The position numbers were made by a program, and so were the translations under genes. The notes under the pieces are model-generated. The model was not told the origin of the DNA. It worked only from the letters and a program-made list of their open reading frames with translations, and did no database searches. Below, piece by piece: positions 1 to 7,209 of a stretch of 64,000 nt of DNA. Location: the NCBI RefSeq assembly GCF_001644565.1, contig NZ_CP011387.1:175001-239000 (forward strand), read 5' to 3'. Within the stretch, counting starts at the first letter, position 1. Each line of letters starts with the position of its first letter. The DNA is from Deinococcus puniceus (lineage in GTDB: Bacteria > Deinococcota > Deinococci > Deinococcales > Deinococcaceae).

Positions 1-15
1 ACGCGGCTCATTCAT
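1..15 (-). CDS. Start of a gene leaving the left edge, probably the ABC transporter ATPase
   Basis: Only five codons (MNEPR) are inside the window, starting at the ATG at 15-13. A CGGAG ribosome-binding site lies about 6 nt upstream of it, and the permease stop at 45 is 29 nt away on the same strand. Osmoprotectant ABC operons usually carry a ProV/OpuA-like ATPase beside the binding protein and permease, and none is seen elsewhere here. The identity is inferred from context only. Confidence 0.45.
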
Positions 16-44
16 AGAAACTCCGAAAAGACAGAGGAAGAGCA

Positions 45-1295
45 TCAGCCTACGCGCCCGAAACGGCGGCCCAGCCAGACTTCCAGCCCACGCAGAGCCG
101 CGTCTACGCCAATCGCCAGCAGCGCGGCGGGCACGGCTCCCAGCAAGATCAGGTCGGCGGCGGCGCTTTGCAGGCCCTTGAAGATGTAGGTGCCCAGCCC
201 GCCCGCGCCGATCAGGGCGGCCACCGACGCCACGCCCACCAGCAGCACGGCAGCCTGCCGAACTCCGCTCAGCCAGACCGGAAGGGCCAGCGGCACCTGC
301 ACGCGCCAGAAAATCTGGCGGCCCGTCATGCCCATGCCGCGTGCAGCGTCTACCGTGCCTGCCGGAACGCCCCGCAGCGCCACCACGCCGTTTCGCAGGA
401 TCGGCAGCAGGGCATACAGGGTCATGGCGGTCAGCGCCGGGGCCACCCCGATGCCCGAAATACCCGCCGCACGCAAAGCCGGGAAGGCGTTGGAGAGGGC
501 GGAAAGAGGCGCGATCAGCAGGCCCAGCAGGGCCAAGCTAGGGAGCGTTTGAATGGCGTTGGCGAGGCCCAGCACGGCCACCGCCACGCGCTCTCGCCCG
601 GCCGCCCAGACCGCCAGCGGTACGCCGATCAGGGTAGACAGGCCCAGCGCCGTGCCCACCAGCCGCAGATGTTGCGCGAGTTCCTGCACCCAGCGCGGGC
701 CTTCGTTGCGGGCTTCTATCAGCACCGACCAGCCCGACAGGTGGCCCGTCCCCACCAACGCCAGCACAGCGGGCAACCACGCCCACGCCAGCACCCGTTG
801 CCTGCCCACCAACAGCAGGCCCGCGCCGTACACGGCCACCAACGCGCCCAGACCGCTGAGCCACACGCCCGCTGCGGCACTGGCCCGTGCAAATTCGGCC
901 TGACCCACAAGGGCGGAACGGGTTTGCAGGCCCAGCACCCAGAACACCGCCACCACCGCCAGCCCAGCTGCCGCCCACGTTAGTCGCGGAAAAAGTCGGG
1001 CGGCCAGCAGGGGCAACAGCGCCAGCATCACCATCAGGGCCAAGAGTGCAGGGGGCAGCCGCAGGTATTCCCCCGGTGCAAGGCGGTTGGGGCGCAGCAG
1101 CACCCAGGGCAACAATGCCCCCGCCAGCATGGGTAGGGCGGCGAGGGCCAAGACCTGCAGCACGTCCCCTCTGACCAGCCCCCCGCTAACCACACTGTTG
1201 GCCGCCGACAGCAGTGGGGCGGAAGGCCGATTGCCCCCCGCCCCTGCTGGATTAGGAATGCTCACGCGGTGGCCAGCAGGCGGGGCTGATCCCAA
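45..1295 (-). CDS. ABC transporter permease, osmoprotectant/betaine-choline type
   Basis: Inner-membrane channel subunit of a glycine betaine/choline-type importer. The C-terminal half (about residues 205-400) is a binding-protein-dependent permease domain, with an EAA-like loop around GTVDAARGMGMTG and hydrophobic helices rich in Leu, Ala and Gly. The N-terminal ~190 residues add several extra membrane segments not needed by the minimal permease. The long frame opens at a TTG with no good ribosome-binding site, so the true start may be a GTG up to ~45 codons further in. It sits 43 nt downstream of the binding-protein gene, which supports an operon. Substrate is inferred from the neighbour. 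Confidence 0.8.
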   Translation of the reverse strand: MGSAPPAGHRVSIPNPAGAGGNRPSAPLLSAANSVVSGGLVRGDVLQVLALAALPMLAGALLPWVLLRPNRLAPGEYLRLPPALLALMVMLALLPLLAARLFPRLTWAAAGLAVVAVFWVLGLQTRSALVGQAEFARASAAAGVWLSGLGALVAVYGAGLLLVGRQRVLAWAWLPAVLALVGTGHLSGWSVLIEARNEGPRWVQELAQHLRLVGTALGLSTLIGVPLAVWAAGRERVAVAVLGLANAIQTLPSLALLGLLIAPLSALSNAFPALRAAGISGIGVAPALTAMTLYALLPILRNGVVALRGVPAGTVDAARGMGMTGRQIFWRVQVPLALPVWLSGVRQAAVLLVGVASVAALIGAGGLGTYIFKGLQSAAADLILLGAVPAALLAIGVDAALRGLEVWLGRRFGRVG

Positions 1296-1338
1296 CTGGG
1301 GAAGAACCCACGCAACCTGCCGCCGTCTGCCTGCATAC

Positions 1339-2241
1339 TTACTTGATCAGGCCCTTGCTCTTGAGGTACGTCTGGGCCACGCTCTGCGCCGTGCGGCCTT
1401 CCAGCGCCACCTGTGCATTCAGGCCCTGCAAGGTGGCCTGCGTCAGCGTGGCGAAGGTTTTGTTCAGCAGCGCCTCTATCTGGGGATTGGCTTTCAGGGT
1501 GGCCGTGCGAATGATCGGCGCGGGCTGGTACACGGCCTGTGCGCCTTTGGGGTCTTTGAGGGCCACCAGTTTCAGGGCGGACAGGCTGCCATCGGTGCCG
1601 TAGGCCATCGCTGCGTTTACGCCGTTGGTGCCACTTGCTGCGGCTTGTTGCGTCTGGGGCGGGGTCGCGCCTGCCAGCGTCAGTTTCTGGTCGGCCTTCA
1701 GCTTAAAGCCGTAGACCTGTTCGAAAGCGGGCATGGTATCCGGGCGGTTGAAGAATTCGGGGCTGCCCGCGATCTTGAATTTGCCGCCGCCGTTCAGGTA
1801 TTTGGCGAGATCGGTCACGCTGGCAAGTTTCTGGGCGCTGGCAAAAGCCTGCGGTACGGCAATGACCCAAGTGTTGTTCACGTTGGCGGGCTTCAGCCAA
1901 GAAATCCCGTTCTTCACGTCGAGTTGGCGGGCAAAGCCGTAGATCACGCCGGGGCTGCCCGCCTGCTTGGCTGTGATTTTGGCAGCGGGGAACAGGTACA
2001 CAGCGTTCCCGGTGTATTCGGGATACACGTCTATTTCTCCGGCCAAGATCGCCTTCCGGTTCACGCCCGTGTCACCTAAGTTGGTCTTATCGGTCACGTC
2101 CAAACCAGCATTCTTCAGGGTCAGCACGATCATCTGGCCCAAGATCTGTGCTTCTGGATCAAGCTTGCTTCCCACGACAATAGGTTTGGCGGCGGCTGTA
2201 CTGGCTAACAAAGTCAAAGAAAGAATCAGGAACGTCTTCAT
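1339..2241 (-). CDS. Osmoprotectant ABC transporter substrate-binding protein (OsmF/OpuBC-like)
   Basis: Extracytoplasmic solute receptor of 300 residues that delivers quaternary amines such as betaine or choline to the permease downstream. A signal peptide is clear (MKTFLILSLTLLASTAAA). The mature part has the type II binding-protein pattern of this family: VGSKLDPEAQILGQM near the start, then GEIDVYPEYTGNA, typical of OpuBC/OsmF proteins. The ATG has a GGAGG ribosome-binding site about 8 nt upstream. A perfect GTACTG-GG-CAGTAC palindrome lies at 2267-2280 upstream. First gene of the importer operon. The exact ligand cannot be read from the sequence. Confidence 0.85.
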   Translation of the reverse strand: MKTFLILSLTLLASTAAAKPIVVGSKLDPEAQILGQMIVLTLKNAGLDVTDKTNLGDTGVNRKAILAGEIDVYPEYTGNAVYLFPAAKITAKQAGSPGVIYGFARQLDVKNGISWLKPANVNNTWVIAVPQAFASAQKLASVTDLAKYLNGGGKFKIAGSPEFFNRPDTMPAFEQVYGFKLKADQKLTLAGATPPQTQQAAASGTNGVNAAMAYGTDGSLSALKLVALKDPKGAQAVYQPAPIIRTATLKANPQIEALLNKTFATLTQATLQGLNAQVALEGRTAQSVAQTYLKSKGLIK

Positions 2242-2266
2242 GGGTGAGCCTCCGGTTTAGGTCACC

Positions 2267-2280
2267 GTACTGGGCAGTAC
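2267..2280. promoter_or_regulatory. Palindrome upstream of the osmoprotectant operon
   Basis: GTACTG-GG-CAGTAC is a perfect 6-bp inverted repeat 26-39 nt upstream of the binding-protein ATG. Position and symmetry fit an operator in the promoter or 5' leader. No -35/-10 pair with normal spacing was certain, and no regulator can be named. Confidence 0.35.
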
Positions 2281-2496
2281 AGGGCAGGGCGTGTGGGACG
2301 CATGACAAAAGGGGACAATCCGTAGCCTAGATGAAGTCTGCCTAAAGTTCTGTACCCTTTTGATCCTGCACCGACTTGAGCATGGCTCGGTGGCACGATC
2401 ACCCCGAAAGTATACAAGTTTTATCAACTGCTTTGTTAAATCCACTGAGCTGGGCCGCTGCAACCGGATGCCTAGAGCCGGGCATGCTGAGACAAC

Positions 2497-2524
2497 AAAA
2501 ATCACCCCCAAGGAGCGGAGGGTG
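2497..2524 (-). terminator. Rho-independent terminator after HU
   Basis: Read on the minus strand, TCACCC and GGGTGA arms form a hairpin followed by TTTTT, 28 nt past the HU stop codon. The rest of the ~310-bp stretch 2242-2551 holds this terminator, the 2267-2280 palindrome and no convincing gene. Confidence 0.6.
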
Positions 2525-2551
2525 ACTGAAGTGCGGGAGAAACGGAAAAGG

Positions 2552-2932
2552 TTAGAGCGTGCCCTTGAGGGTGCTGGCGACCTTGAAGCGCACCTTTTTG
2601 CCCGCAGGAATGGTAATCCTGTCGCTCGTGCCGGGGCGCACGCCCTGACGCTCGGCGGTGGCCGCCACGCTGAGGGTGCCCAGTCCGGGGAGGCCCACGC
2701 TTTTGCCGTCTTTCAGGGCGGCAACGACCAGATCAAGCATGCTGGACACGGCCTCGGCAGCCTGCTTCTTGCTCAGGGTCGTGGCGTCGGCCACCAGATC
2801 AATGATCTGCGTTTTGGCGACCTTGGCGGCGGCAGCAGGTGCTGGAGCCGTTTTAGCGGCCTTGCTCGCCCCTTTGGGAGCCGTCTTGCTGGCAGCAGGT
2901 TTCTTGGCGGCAGATTTGGTGCTTTTGGTCAT
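2552..2932 (-). CDS. hup: HU family nucleoid DNA-binding protein with basic N-terminal tail
   Basis: 126-residue histone-like protein that bends and compacts DNA. Residues ~39-126 are the HU domain ([21 protein letters not shown] at the start, GLGTLSV in the middle, a GKKVRFK strand near the end). The first ~38 residues are an extra Lys/Ala/Pro/Ser-rich tail resembling eukaryotic linker-histone tails; such tails are known in Deinococcus HU proteins. Ordinary bacterial HU is about 90 residues. The ATG follows a GGAGG ribosome-binding site. A perfect palindrome lies 26-39 nt upstream and a terminator follows, so the gene appears monocistronic. Confidence 0.93.
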   Translation of the reverse strand: MTKSTKSAAKKPAASKTAPKGASKAAKTAPAPAAAAKVAKTQIIDLVADATTLSKKQAAEAVSSMLDLVVAALKDGKSVGLPGLGTLSVAATAERQGVRPGTSDRITIPAGKKVRFKVASTLKGTL

Positions 2933-2957
2933 GGGTGGGCCTCCGGGGGATGAATTG

Positions 2958-2971
2958 TGAGCAGTTGCTCA
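2958..2971. promoter_or_regulatory. Operator-like palindrome upstream of HU
   Basis: TGAGCA-GT-TGCTCA is a perfect 6-bp inverted repeat with a 2-nt centre, 26-39 nt before the HU start codon and just upstream of its ribosome-binding site. The 2-nt centre is too short for a good RNA loop, so a dimeric protein site is more likely. The rest of 2972-3160 shows no gene. Confidence 0.4.
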
Positions 2972-3160
2972 GCTCAAATGGACAGTAACACACGTTTGGG
3001 CTTAAGCAAACTCGGAAAGAAGCGCTGGCGGGGGTATTTCTCCTTATTTACCTGCTGTTCCCTTAGCGACAAAAGGGGGCTAAATGTGAAAAATCCCCTT
3101 AAAACTGGGTGAAATCAGTGAGTATTAAATGAGTAGACTCTTAAAGTCGAGTTACCCCCA

Positions 3161-3910
3161 TCACAGAGACTTGAGACGCAGTTTAAGCACCCGGACTTCT
3201 GCAGACAGGGCATCGAATGTCCAGATTCGCCCCCACAGCGTCTCGCCCACGCCGCCCAGCACCTTCAGCGCCTCTAGGGCCATCAGGCCGCCTACGATGT
3301 TGGGCAACGGCCCCAGCACCCCGGCTTCGGCGCAGGATTCGGCCCCTTCCGGCACGGGAAACACGTCGCGCAGACTCAGTCTCGCCTCACTTCCAACTGG
3401 GTCAGGCCCGAACACACTGACCAACCCAGTCGTGCCGCTGGCGGCCCCCCACACCGACGTTTTTCCGGCTCTGGCACAGGCGTCGGCTAGAGCGTAGCGG
3501 GCTTCGAAGTTGTCGGTGGCATCTACAACCAACTCCACATCGGCTATCAAGGCGTCGGCGTTCTGCTCGGTCAGCATCGGCGCGGTTTGCACCTGTACAA
3601 ACGGGTTGATGGCCTGCACCCTTGCTGCCGCCACCGCCGCTTTGCTGCGCCCCACATCGGCCAGTTCAAAGTGGGTTTGGCGGTGCAGGTTGCTCACGTC
3701 TACGGTGTCGGCGTCGGCCACCACCAAGCGCCCCACGCCCGCGCCTGCCAGTTGCAGCGCCACTGGGCCGCCTAATCCGCCCGCGCCCACCACCAGCACC
3801 GAGGCCGCCCGCAAGCGTTCCTGTGCGCCTCCTTCCTGCCATTCGGGCACCAGCAGGGGCCGGGAATAGCGGCGCAGTTCAGCGCGGGAGAGGGGAGGGA
3901 AGGGGAGCAT
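3161..3910 (-). CDS. ThiF/MoeB/HesA-family E1-like adenylyltransferase
   Basis: 249-residue enzyme of the family that adenylates the C-terminus of a ubiquitin-fold sulfur carrier (ThiS or MoaD) in thiamine or molybdopterin synthesis. The Rossmann ATP site GAGGLGG is at 42-48, followed by DADTVDVSNLHRQ, the family signature, and by CAEAGVLGPL further on. The paired zinc CxxC motifs of many MoeB proteins are not seen, and there is no rhodanese domain. The ATG at 3910 was chosen because TACACT ends 6 nt before it, a leaderless -10 arrangement, although the frame stays open further upstream. No thi or moa partner is adjacent, so pathway assignment stays open. Confidence 0.85.
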   Translation of the reverse strand: MLPFPPLSRAELRRYSRPLLVPEWQEGGAQERLRAASVLVVGAGGLGGPVALQLAGAGVGRLVVADADTVDVSNLHRQTHFELADVGRSKAAVAAARVQAINPFVQVQTAPMLTEQNADALIADVELVVDATDNFEARYALADACARAGKTSVWGAASGTTGLVSVFGPDPVGSEARLSLRDVFPVPEGAESCAEAGVLGPLPNIVGGLMALEALKVLGGVGETLWGRIWTFDALSAEVRVLKLRLKSL

Positions 3911-3916
3911 GGAGGG

Positions 3917-3922
3917 AGTGTA
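3917..3922 (-). promoter_or_regulatory. Leaderless -10 hexamer of the ThiF/MoeB-like gene
   Basis: TACACT on the minus strand, followed by 6 nt (CCCTCC) and the ATG. No ribosome-binding site fits between them. Confidence 0.6.
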
Positions 3923-3926
3923 GCGG

Positions 3927-4036
3927 GAAGGTGAACCCGCCCGTTGCTGGCGCAACGCCTCCCTTAGAAATGGGGACTAAACATCTTTCGCGCTCCCCTC
4001 CAAGGGGGGCTGGCTGCGAAGCAGACTGGGGGGTTT
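3927..4036 (-). repeat. Dispersed structured repeat R1, copy A
   Basis: Copy of a ~110-bp C/G-tract element lying between divergent genes. Recognisable parts are GAAGGTGAAC, the hairpin GTTGCTGGCGCAAC, CCCTCCAAGGGGGG, and CTGCGAAGCAGACTGGGGGG. Orientation is opposite to copies C-F. It fills most of the 3911-4133 gap between the E1-like gene and the GTPase. Confidence 0.75.
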
Positions 4037-4121
4037 CCACGCTGCTTCAGTTCCCACCGCCCCCAATCACCACCGCCCCAATTCCCAACCTCCCATCAGC
4101 GTTGCCCCCCGCCCTACGGCG

Positions 4122-4127
4122 TACCCT
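4122..4127 (+). promoter_or_regulatory. Leaderless -10 hexamer of the dynamin-like GTPase
   Basis: TACCCT followed by 6 nt (AGAGTC) and ATG at 4134. Confidence 0.6.
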
Positions 4128-4133
4128 AGAGTC

Positions 4134-5828
4134 ATGCTGGTTTCTGACCGGGTTCAAGACATCCTCACGCGGGAGCGCACACTTTTGGCCGACCTTCAGG
4201 CGTTCTTAGAGACGCAGGGTGCACCGCCCGAAGCCGTGGACTACGCCCGCACCGCCACCCGTTCACTTGATGAAGTGTTTTTGCTGGTGGTGGTGGGCGA
4301 GTTCAACGCGGGCAAAAGCAGTTTTGTCAATGCCCTGCTGGGCGCGTCGGTATTGCCCGAAGGCGTGACCCCCACCACAGACCGGATTTATGTACTGGTA
4401 CACGGCGAAAAACCCGGCCAAATGGAACCCACCCGTGACCCCTTCGTGAGTCGCCTGACCTATCCGTTGCCCAGTCTGGAGGGCGTGGCGCTCGTGGATA
4501 CCCCCGGCACCAACGCGATTATTCGGCAGCATCAGGCGCTCACGGAGGGGTTTTTGCCGCGTGCCGATCTGGTGCTGTTCCTCACCAGTGCAGACCGCCC
4601 CTTCACCGAGTCCGAGCGCCAGTTCCTCAGTCTGGCCGCCCGTTGGGGCCGGAGCGTGATCATGGTGGTCAACAAGTCGGATTTGCTGGAAACGCAGGCC
4701 CAGAAAGCACAGGTGCGCGAATTTGTGGAGGCGGGCGCACGCGGCGTGCTGGGCCTCACGCCGCCCGTGCTGCTGATTTCTGCGCGGGGCGAGCAGCGCG
4801 GCGGCGATCCGGGTTTTCATGCCCTGCGCGAAGTCCTGAAGCTGCGGCTCTCGGATACCGAGCGCACCCGATTAAAACTGGCTTCTCCACTGGGTACCGC
4901 CGCCGAAATCCTGAGCGGCGAAGAGGGGCGCGCCCACGCCGCCCGCCAGACCCTCAGCGAGGACGTAGCCATCCTGCGCGATCTGGAGGGCCAACGCGAA
5001 CGCCACCGCGAAACCATGCTGGGCGAACTGGACGGCCAACTGAACCGCATGGGCCGCCTGCTCAGTGAATTCGAGGTACGGGCCGACAAATTCATAGATT
5101 CCAAGCTGACCTTTCGCAACCTGCGCGGCCTGATCAACAGCCGGGATCTGGAAGACGCGTTTCGGCGCGAGGCGGTGGCCGACTTGCCCGACGCCATAGA
5201 CCGCCAATTCGGCACCATGATTGACCGCTTCGTGGAGGCCAATCTGCACTTTTGGGAAGACGTACAGGCCTTCCTGATTCGCCGCCAACCCAGTAGCGAA
5301 GTGGCCCGCACCCGCTTCAGCTATGACCGGGGAGCCTTGCTGGAGGGTATCGCCGGAAGCGCCCGCGACCACCTAGAAACCACCACCGAACACGAACTGG
5401 GCCGCCAACTGGCCCAAGACGCCGAAGACGCCCTGAAGGGTGCGGTGGGCGGCCTTGCCGGGGGCATCGGCATCGGCGCGGGCATCGGCGCACTGATCGG
5501 GGCTACGGCGCTGGATTTTACGGGCGGCATTTTGGCGGGCCTGACCTTGGGCAGCCTCGGCTTGTTCGTGCTGCCCAACAAACGAGTTCAGGCCCAGCGT
5601 GGCCTGCGCCAAAAAGTGGCCGCCCTGCGCGTGGCCCTCGAACAGATCGTGCGCCGCGAATACGAGCGCGAACAGGAACGCGCCGACGCCCGCTTGCGCG
5701 ACGCCATCAGCCCCTACACCCGCTTTACCGAGCAGGAGCAGGCGCGGTTGGCCGGGGCAGAAGTCCGGGCCGCGCAGCTGCGAGTCACGCTGGAAGGGCT
5801 GCAAACGGAAGTGAAGGCGCTGGGGTAG
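4134..5828 (+). CDS. Dynamin-family GTPase
   Basis: 564-residue large GTPase, probably acting on membranes. G1 is GEFNAGKSS at residues 55-63, G3 DTPG at 122-125 and G4 NKSD at 180-183. A long helical middle region follows, then a Gly/Ala-rich hydrophobic segment around 435-480 (GGIGIGAGIGALIGA) that may insert in or contact the membrane, then a charged helical tail rich in Arg and Glu. This order matches bacterial dynamin-like proteins, which remodel or repair membranes. It stands alone, with no paired second dynamin gene. The start codon is 6 nt behind a -10 hexamer, so translation is probably leaderless. Confidence 0.88.
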   Translation: MLVSDRVQDILTRERTLLADLQAFLETQGAPPEAVDYARTATRSLDEVFLLVVVGEFNAGKSSFVNALLGASVLPEGVTPTTDRIYVLVHGEKPGQMEPTRDPFVSRLTYPLPSLEGVALVDTPGTNAIIRQHQALTEGFLPRADLVLFLTSADRPFTESERQFLSLAARWGRSVIMVVNKSDLLETQAQKAQVREFVEAGARGVLGLTPPVLLISARGEQRGGDPGFHALREVLKLRLSDTERTRLKLASPLGTAAEILSGEEGRAHAARQTLSEDVAILRDLEGQRERHRETMLGELDGQLNRMGRLLSEFEVRADKFIDSKLTFRNLRGLINSRDLEDAFRREAVADLPDAIDRQFGTMIDRFVEANLHFWEDVQAFLIRRQPSSEVARTRFSYDRGALLEGIAGSARDHLETTTEHELGRQLAQDAEDALKGAVGGLAGGIGIGAGIGALIGATALDFTGGILAGLTLGSLGLFVLPNKRVQAQRGLRQKVAALRVALEQIVRREYEREQERADARLRDAISPYTRFTEQEQARLAGAEVRAAQLRVTLEGLQTEVKALG

Positions 5829-5880
5829 GAACGTGGCGGGTGGATCGTGGTGAAGAATCTTTTTCCAAGTTCTACGATCC

Positions 5881-6486
5881 CTACAGCCGCTTCACCCAAA
5901 ACCGCATGTCCTTCGCCGTCTCCTGCGTTTCCCCCACATCACGCCATGTCATCTGCGTGTGTAGGTCAGGGCGTTCGGTATAACCTCGTGCCATCCAAAA
6001 AGCATTGAGTGGGCGGAAGTCGGCTGGGCGGGCGGGATGCGCTTCGTCGCGCTGCACCGCACAAAAGGCCGTCACGCCTAGGCCGAGGGCGCGGGCGTGG
6101 GCTTCCCGCACTTCAAAAAACTGATGGCCGATGCCCTGCCCCCGGAACTCGTGCAGCAGCACGCTTTCGCCCAAATACAGCACGTCCGAGCGGTCAAATT
6201 CTGGCGGGTCAAACTCTGGCCCGCTGAACGGAGCCTGAATGTCCTGCGTTTCTTGCAGGAGGGGCAGGGCGGTGCTGGCCCCCACCACACGCCCGCCGTC
6301 TGTCCGCGCCAACACCACCACTGTGCCCGGTGCATTCAGGTAGGTTCGCAGGTAGTTCTCTTCGTATTCCGCGTCGCCCTCGTACAAGTACGGGAAGGCC
6401 CGGAAGACCTGTTGCCGGAGCCGCGCGAGTTCCGGAAGCGCGGCCCGCAGTTCCTCGCCTGTGGCGGGCAGAACTGAGAGTTGCAC
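5881..6486 (-). CDS. GNAT-family N-acetyltransferase
   Basis: 201-residue acetyl-CoA-dependent acetyltransferase of unknown substrate. The acetyl-CoA binding loop (motif A) is visible as LLHEFRGQGIGHQFFEVREAHA, preceded by a strand (VLYLGESV). It starts with GTG at 6486; a GAGG-type ribosome-binding site lies just upstream, and the start is only 5 nt after the stop of the SnoaL-like gene, so the two are co-transcribed. The short gap 5829-5880 to the GTPase gene contains a degenerate piece of GATCGTGG/ACGATCC sequence and no gene. Confidence 0.82.
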   Translation of the reverse strand: MQLSVLPATGEELRAALPELARLRQQVFRAFPYLYEGDAEYEENYLRTYLNAPGTVVVLARTDGGRVVGASTALPLLQETQDIQAPFSGPEFDPPEFDRSDVLYLGESVLLHEFRGQGIGHQFFEVREAHARALGLGVTAFCAVQRDEAHPARPADFRPLNAFWMARGYTERPDLHTQMTWRDVGETQETAKDMRFWVKRL

Positions 6487-6491
6487 CGGCC

Positions 6492-6923
6492 TCAGCCGCC
6501 CACCTGCCGCGTCCAGTCTGCGAGGTTGTAATAGTTGGTCACACGGGAAATCTGGGGGCCGTGCCCACCGTCGCGCACCTCAAAAAACGCACCTACGGGC
6601 AGTACGTAGCGTTGACCAGCGGCTTCCGGCAGCCCTGTGTCGGTTTTCAGGTATTCCCCGTGAATGATGAATTCGGCAGCGGCGCGGGTGCCGTCTGCGC
6701 TGGCCATGACCACCAAGTCGGCGGCCTGCTCGCGGTAATGGGCGTCCATTTTGGCCAGGAAGGCCTGAAAGGTATCCCGGCCAATCTGCGTCTCGCCCTC
6801 GTTGATGTCGTGGCGCACGTCTTCGCTCAGCAGGGCCAGCATCCCCGCTGCGTCGGCGGCATTGAAGGCGGCGTAGTACTGCTGCACCAAGGTCAGGGCC
6901 GTCTCTTGCAGGCTGAGAGTCAT
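6492..6923 (-). CDS. SnoaL-like/NTF2-fold protein (ketosteroid isomerase superfamily)
   Basis: 143-residue single-domain protein of the NTF2/SnoaL cone fold. The typical opening is present: a long helix (ALTLVQQYYAAFNAADAAGMLALLSEDV) followed by a His-Asp motif (VRHDINEGE) and strands ending FFEVRDGGHGPQISRV. Members include isomerases, cyclases and hydrolases of small hydrophobic ligands, so no reaction can be assigned. The ATG at 6923 is chosen because TATTCT lies 6 nt upstream. The frame could extend further but with atypical composition. First gene of a two-gene operon with the acetyltransferase. Confidence 0.8.
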   Translation of the reverse strand: MTLSLQETALTLVQQYYAAFNAADAAGMLALLSEDVRHDINEGETQIGRDTFQAFLAKMDAHYREQAADLVVMASADGTRAAAEFIIHGEYLKTDTGLPEAAGQRYVLPVGAFFEVRDGGHGPQISRVTNYYNLADWTRQVGG

Positions 6924-6929
6924 GCGCTC

Positions 6930-6935
6930 AGAATA
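6930..6935 (-). promoter_or_regulatory. Leaderless -10 hexamer of the SnoaL/GNAT operon
   Basis: TATTCT on the minus strand, then GCGCAT context with 6 nt (GAGCGC) before the ATG. Confidence 0.6.
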
Positions 6936-7112
6936 ACCGTTCTGCGCGTCTGTGGCAGCGTTTCCGGGGCCGTGAGCCACAGAGGAGTTGGGCGGAAGCG
7001 GGGCGTCTTCATGCACTTCATGTTCGCGCGGGCTTAGATCTTCAACACAGATCACGGGCCGGAACTCTTAACAGATGGCCCCCTGACTTACTTCCTGACC
7101 GTGCTTGTGCGC

Positions 7113-7139
7113 TTGACAGTCCCCTCCTTCTGCTACTTT
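7113..7139 (+). promoter_or_regulatory. Sigma-70-type promoter with extended -10
   Basis: Consensus TTGACA at 7113-7118 and TACTTT at 7134-7139 with a 15-nt spacer. A TG dinucleotide at 7131-7132 makes an extended -10, which may compensate for the short spacer. Drives the 516-residue protein; an ACGGAGG ribosome-binding site is at 7194-7200. Confidence 0.55.
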
Positions 7140-7209
7140 AAGAGCAAATTAATTCGCATGATCGCGTCTCCGCCTGAACCGGGGCCGCTTGTAACGGAGG
7201 AACCCCCGC

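Noticed and set aside
168..983. 271-codon plus-strand frame opposite the permease
   Set aside because: Rich in Gln, His and Arg, the typical shadow of a GC-rich membrane gene.
2257..2511. 84-codon open frame on the minus strand
   Set aside because: It covers the terminator and the promoter palindrome of the neighbouring genes, has no ribosome-binding site or -10 and atypical composition.
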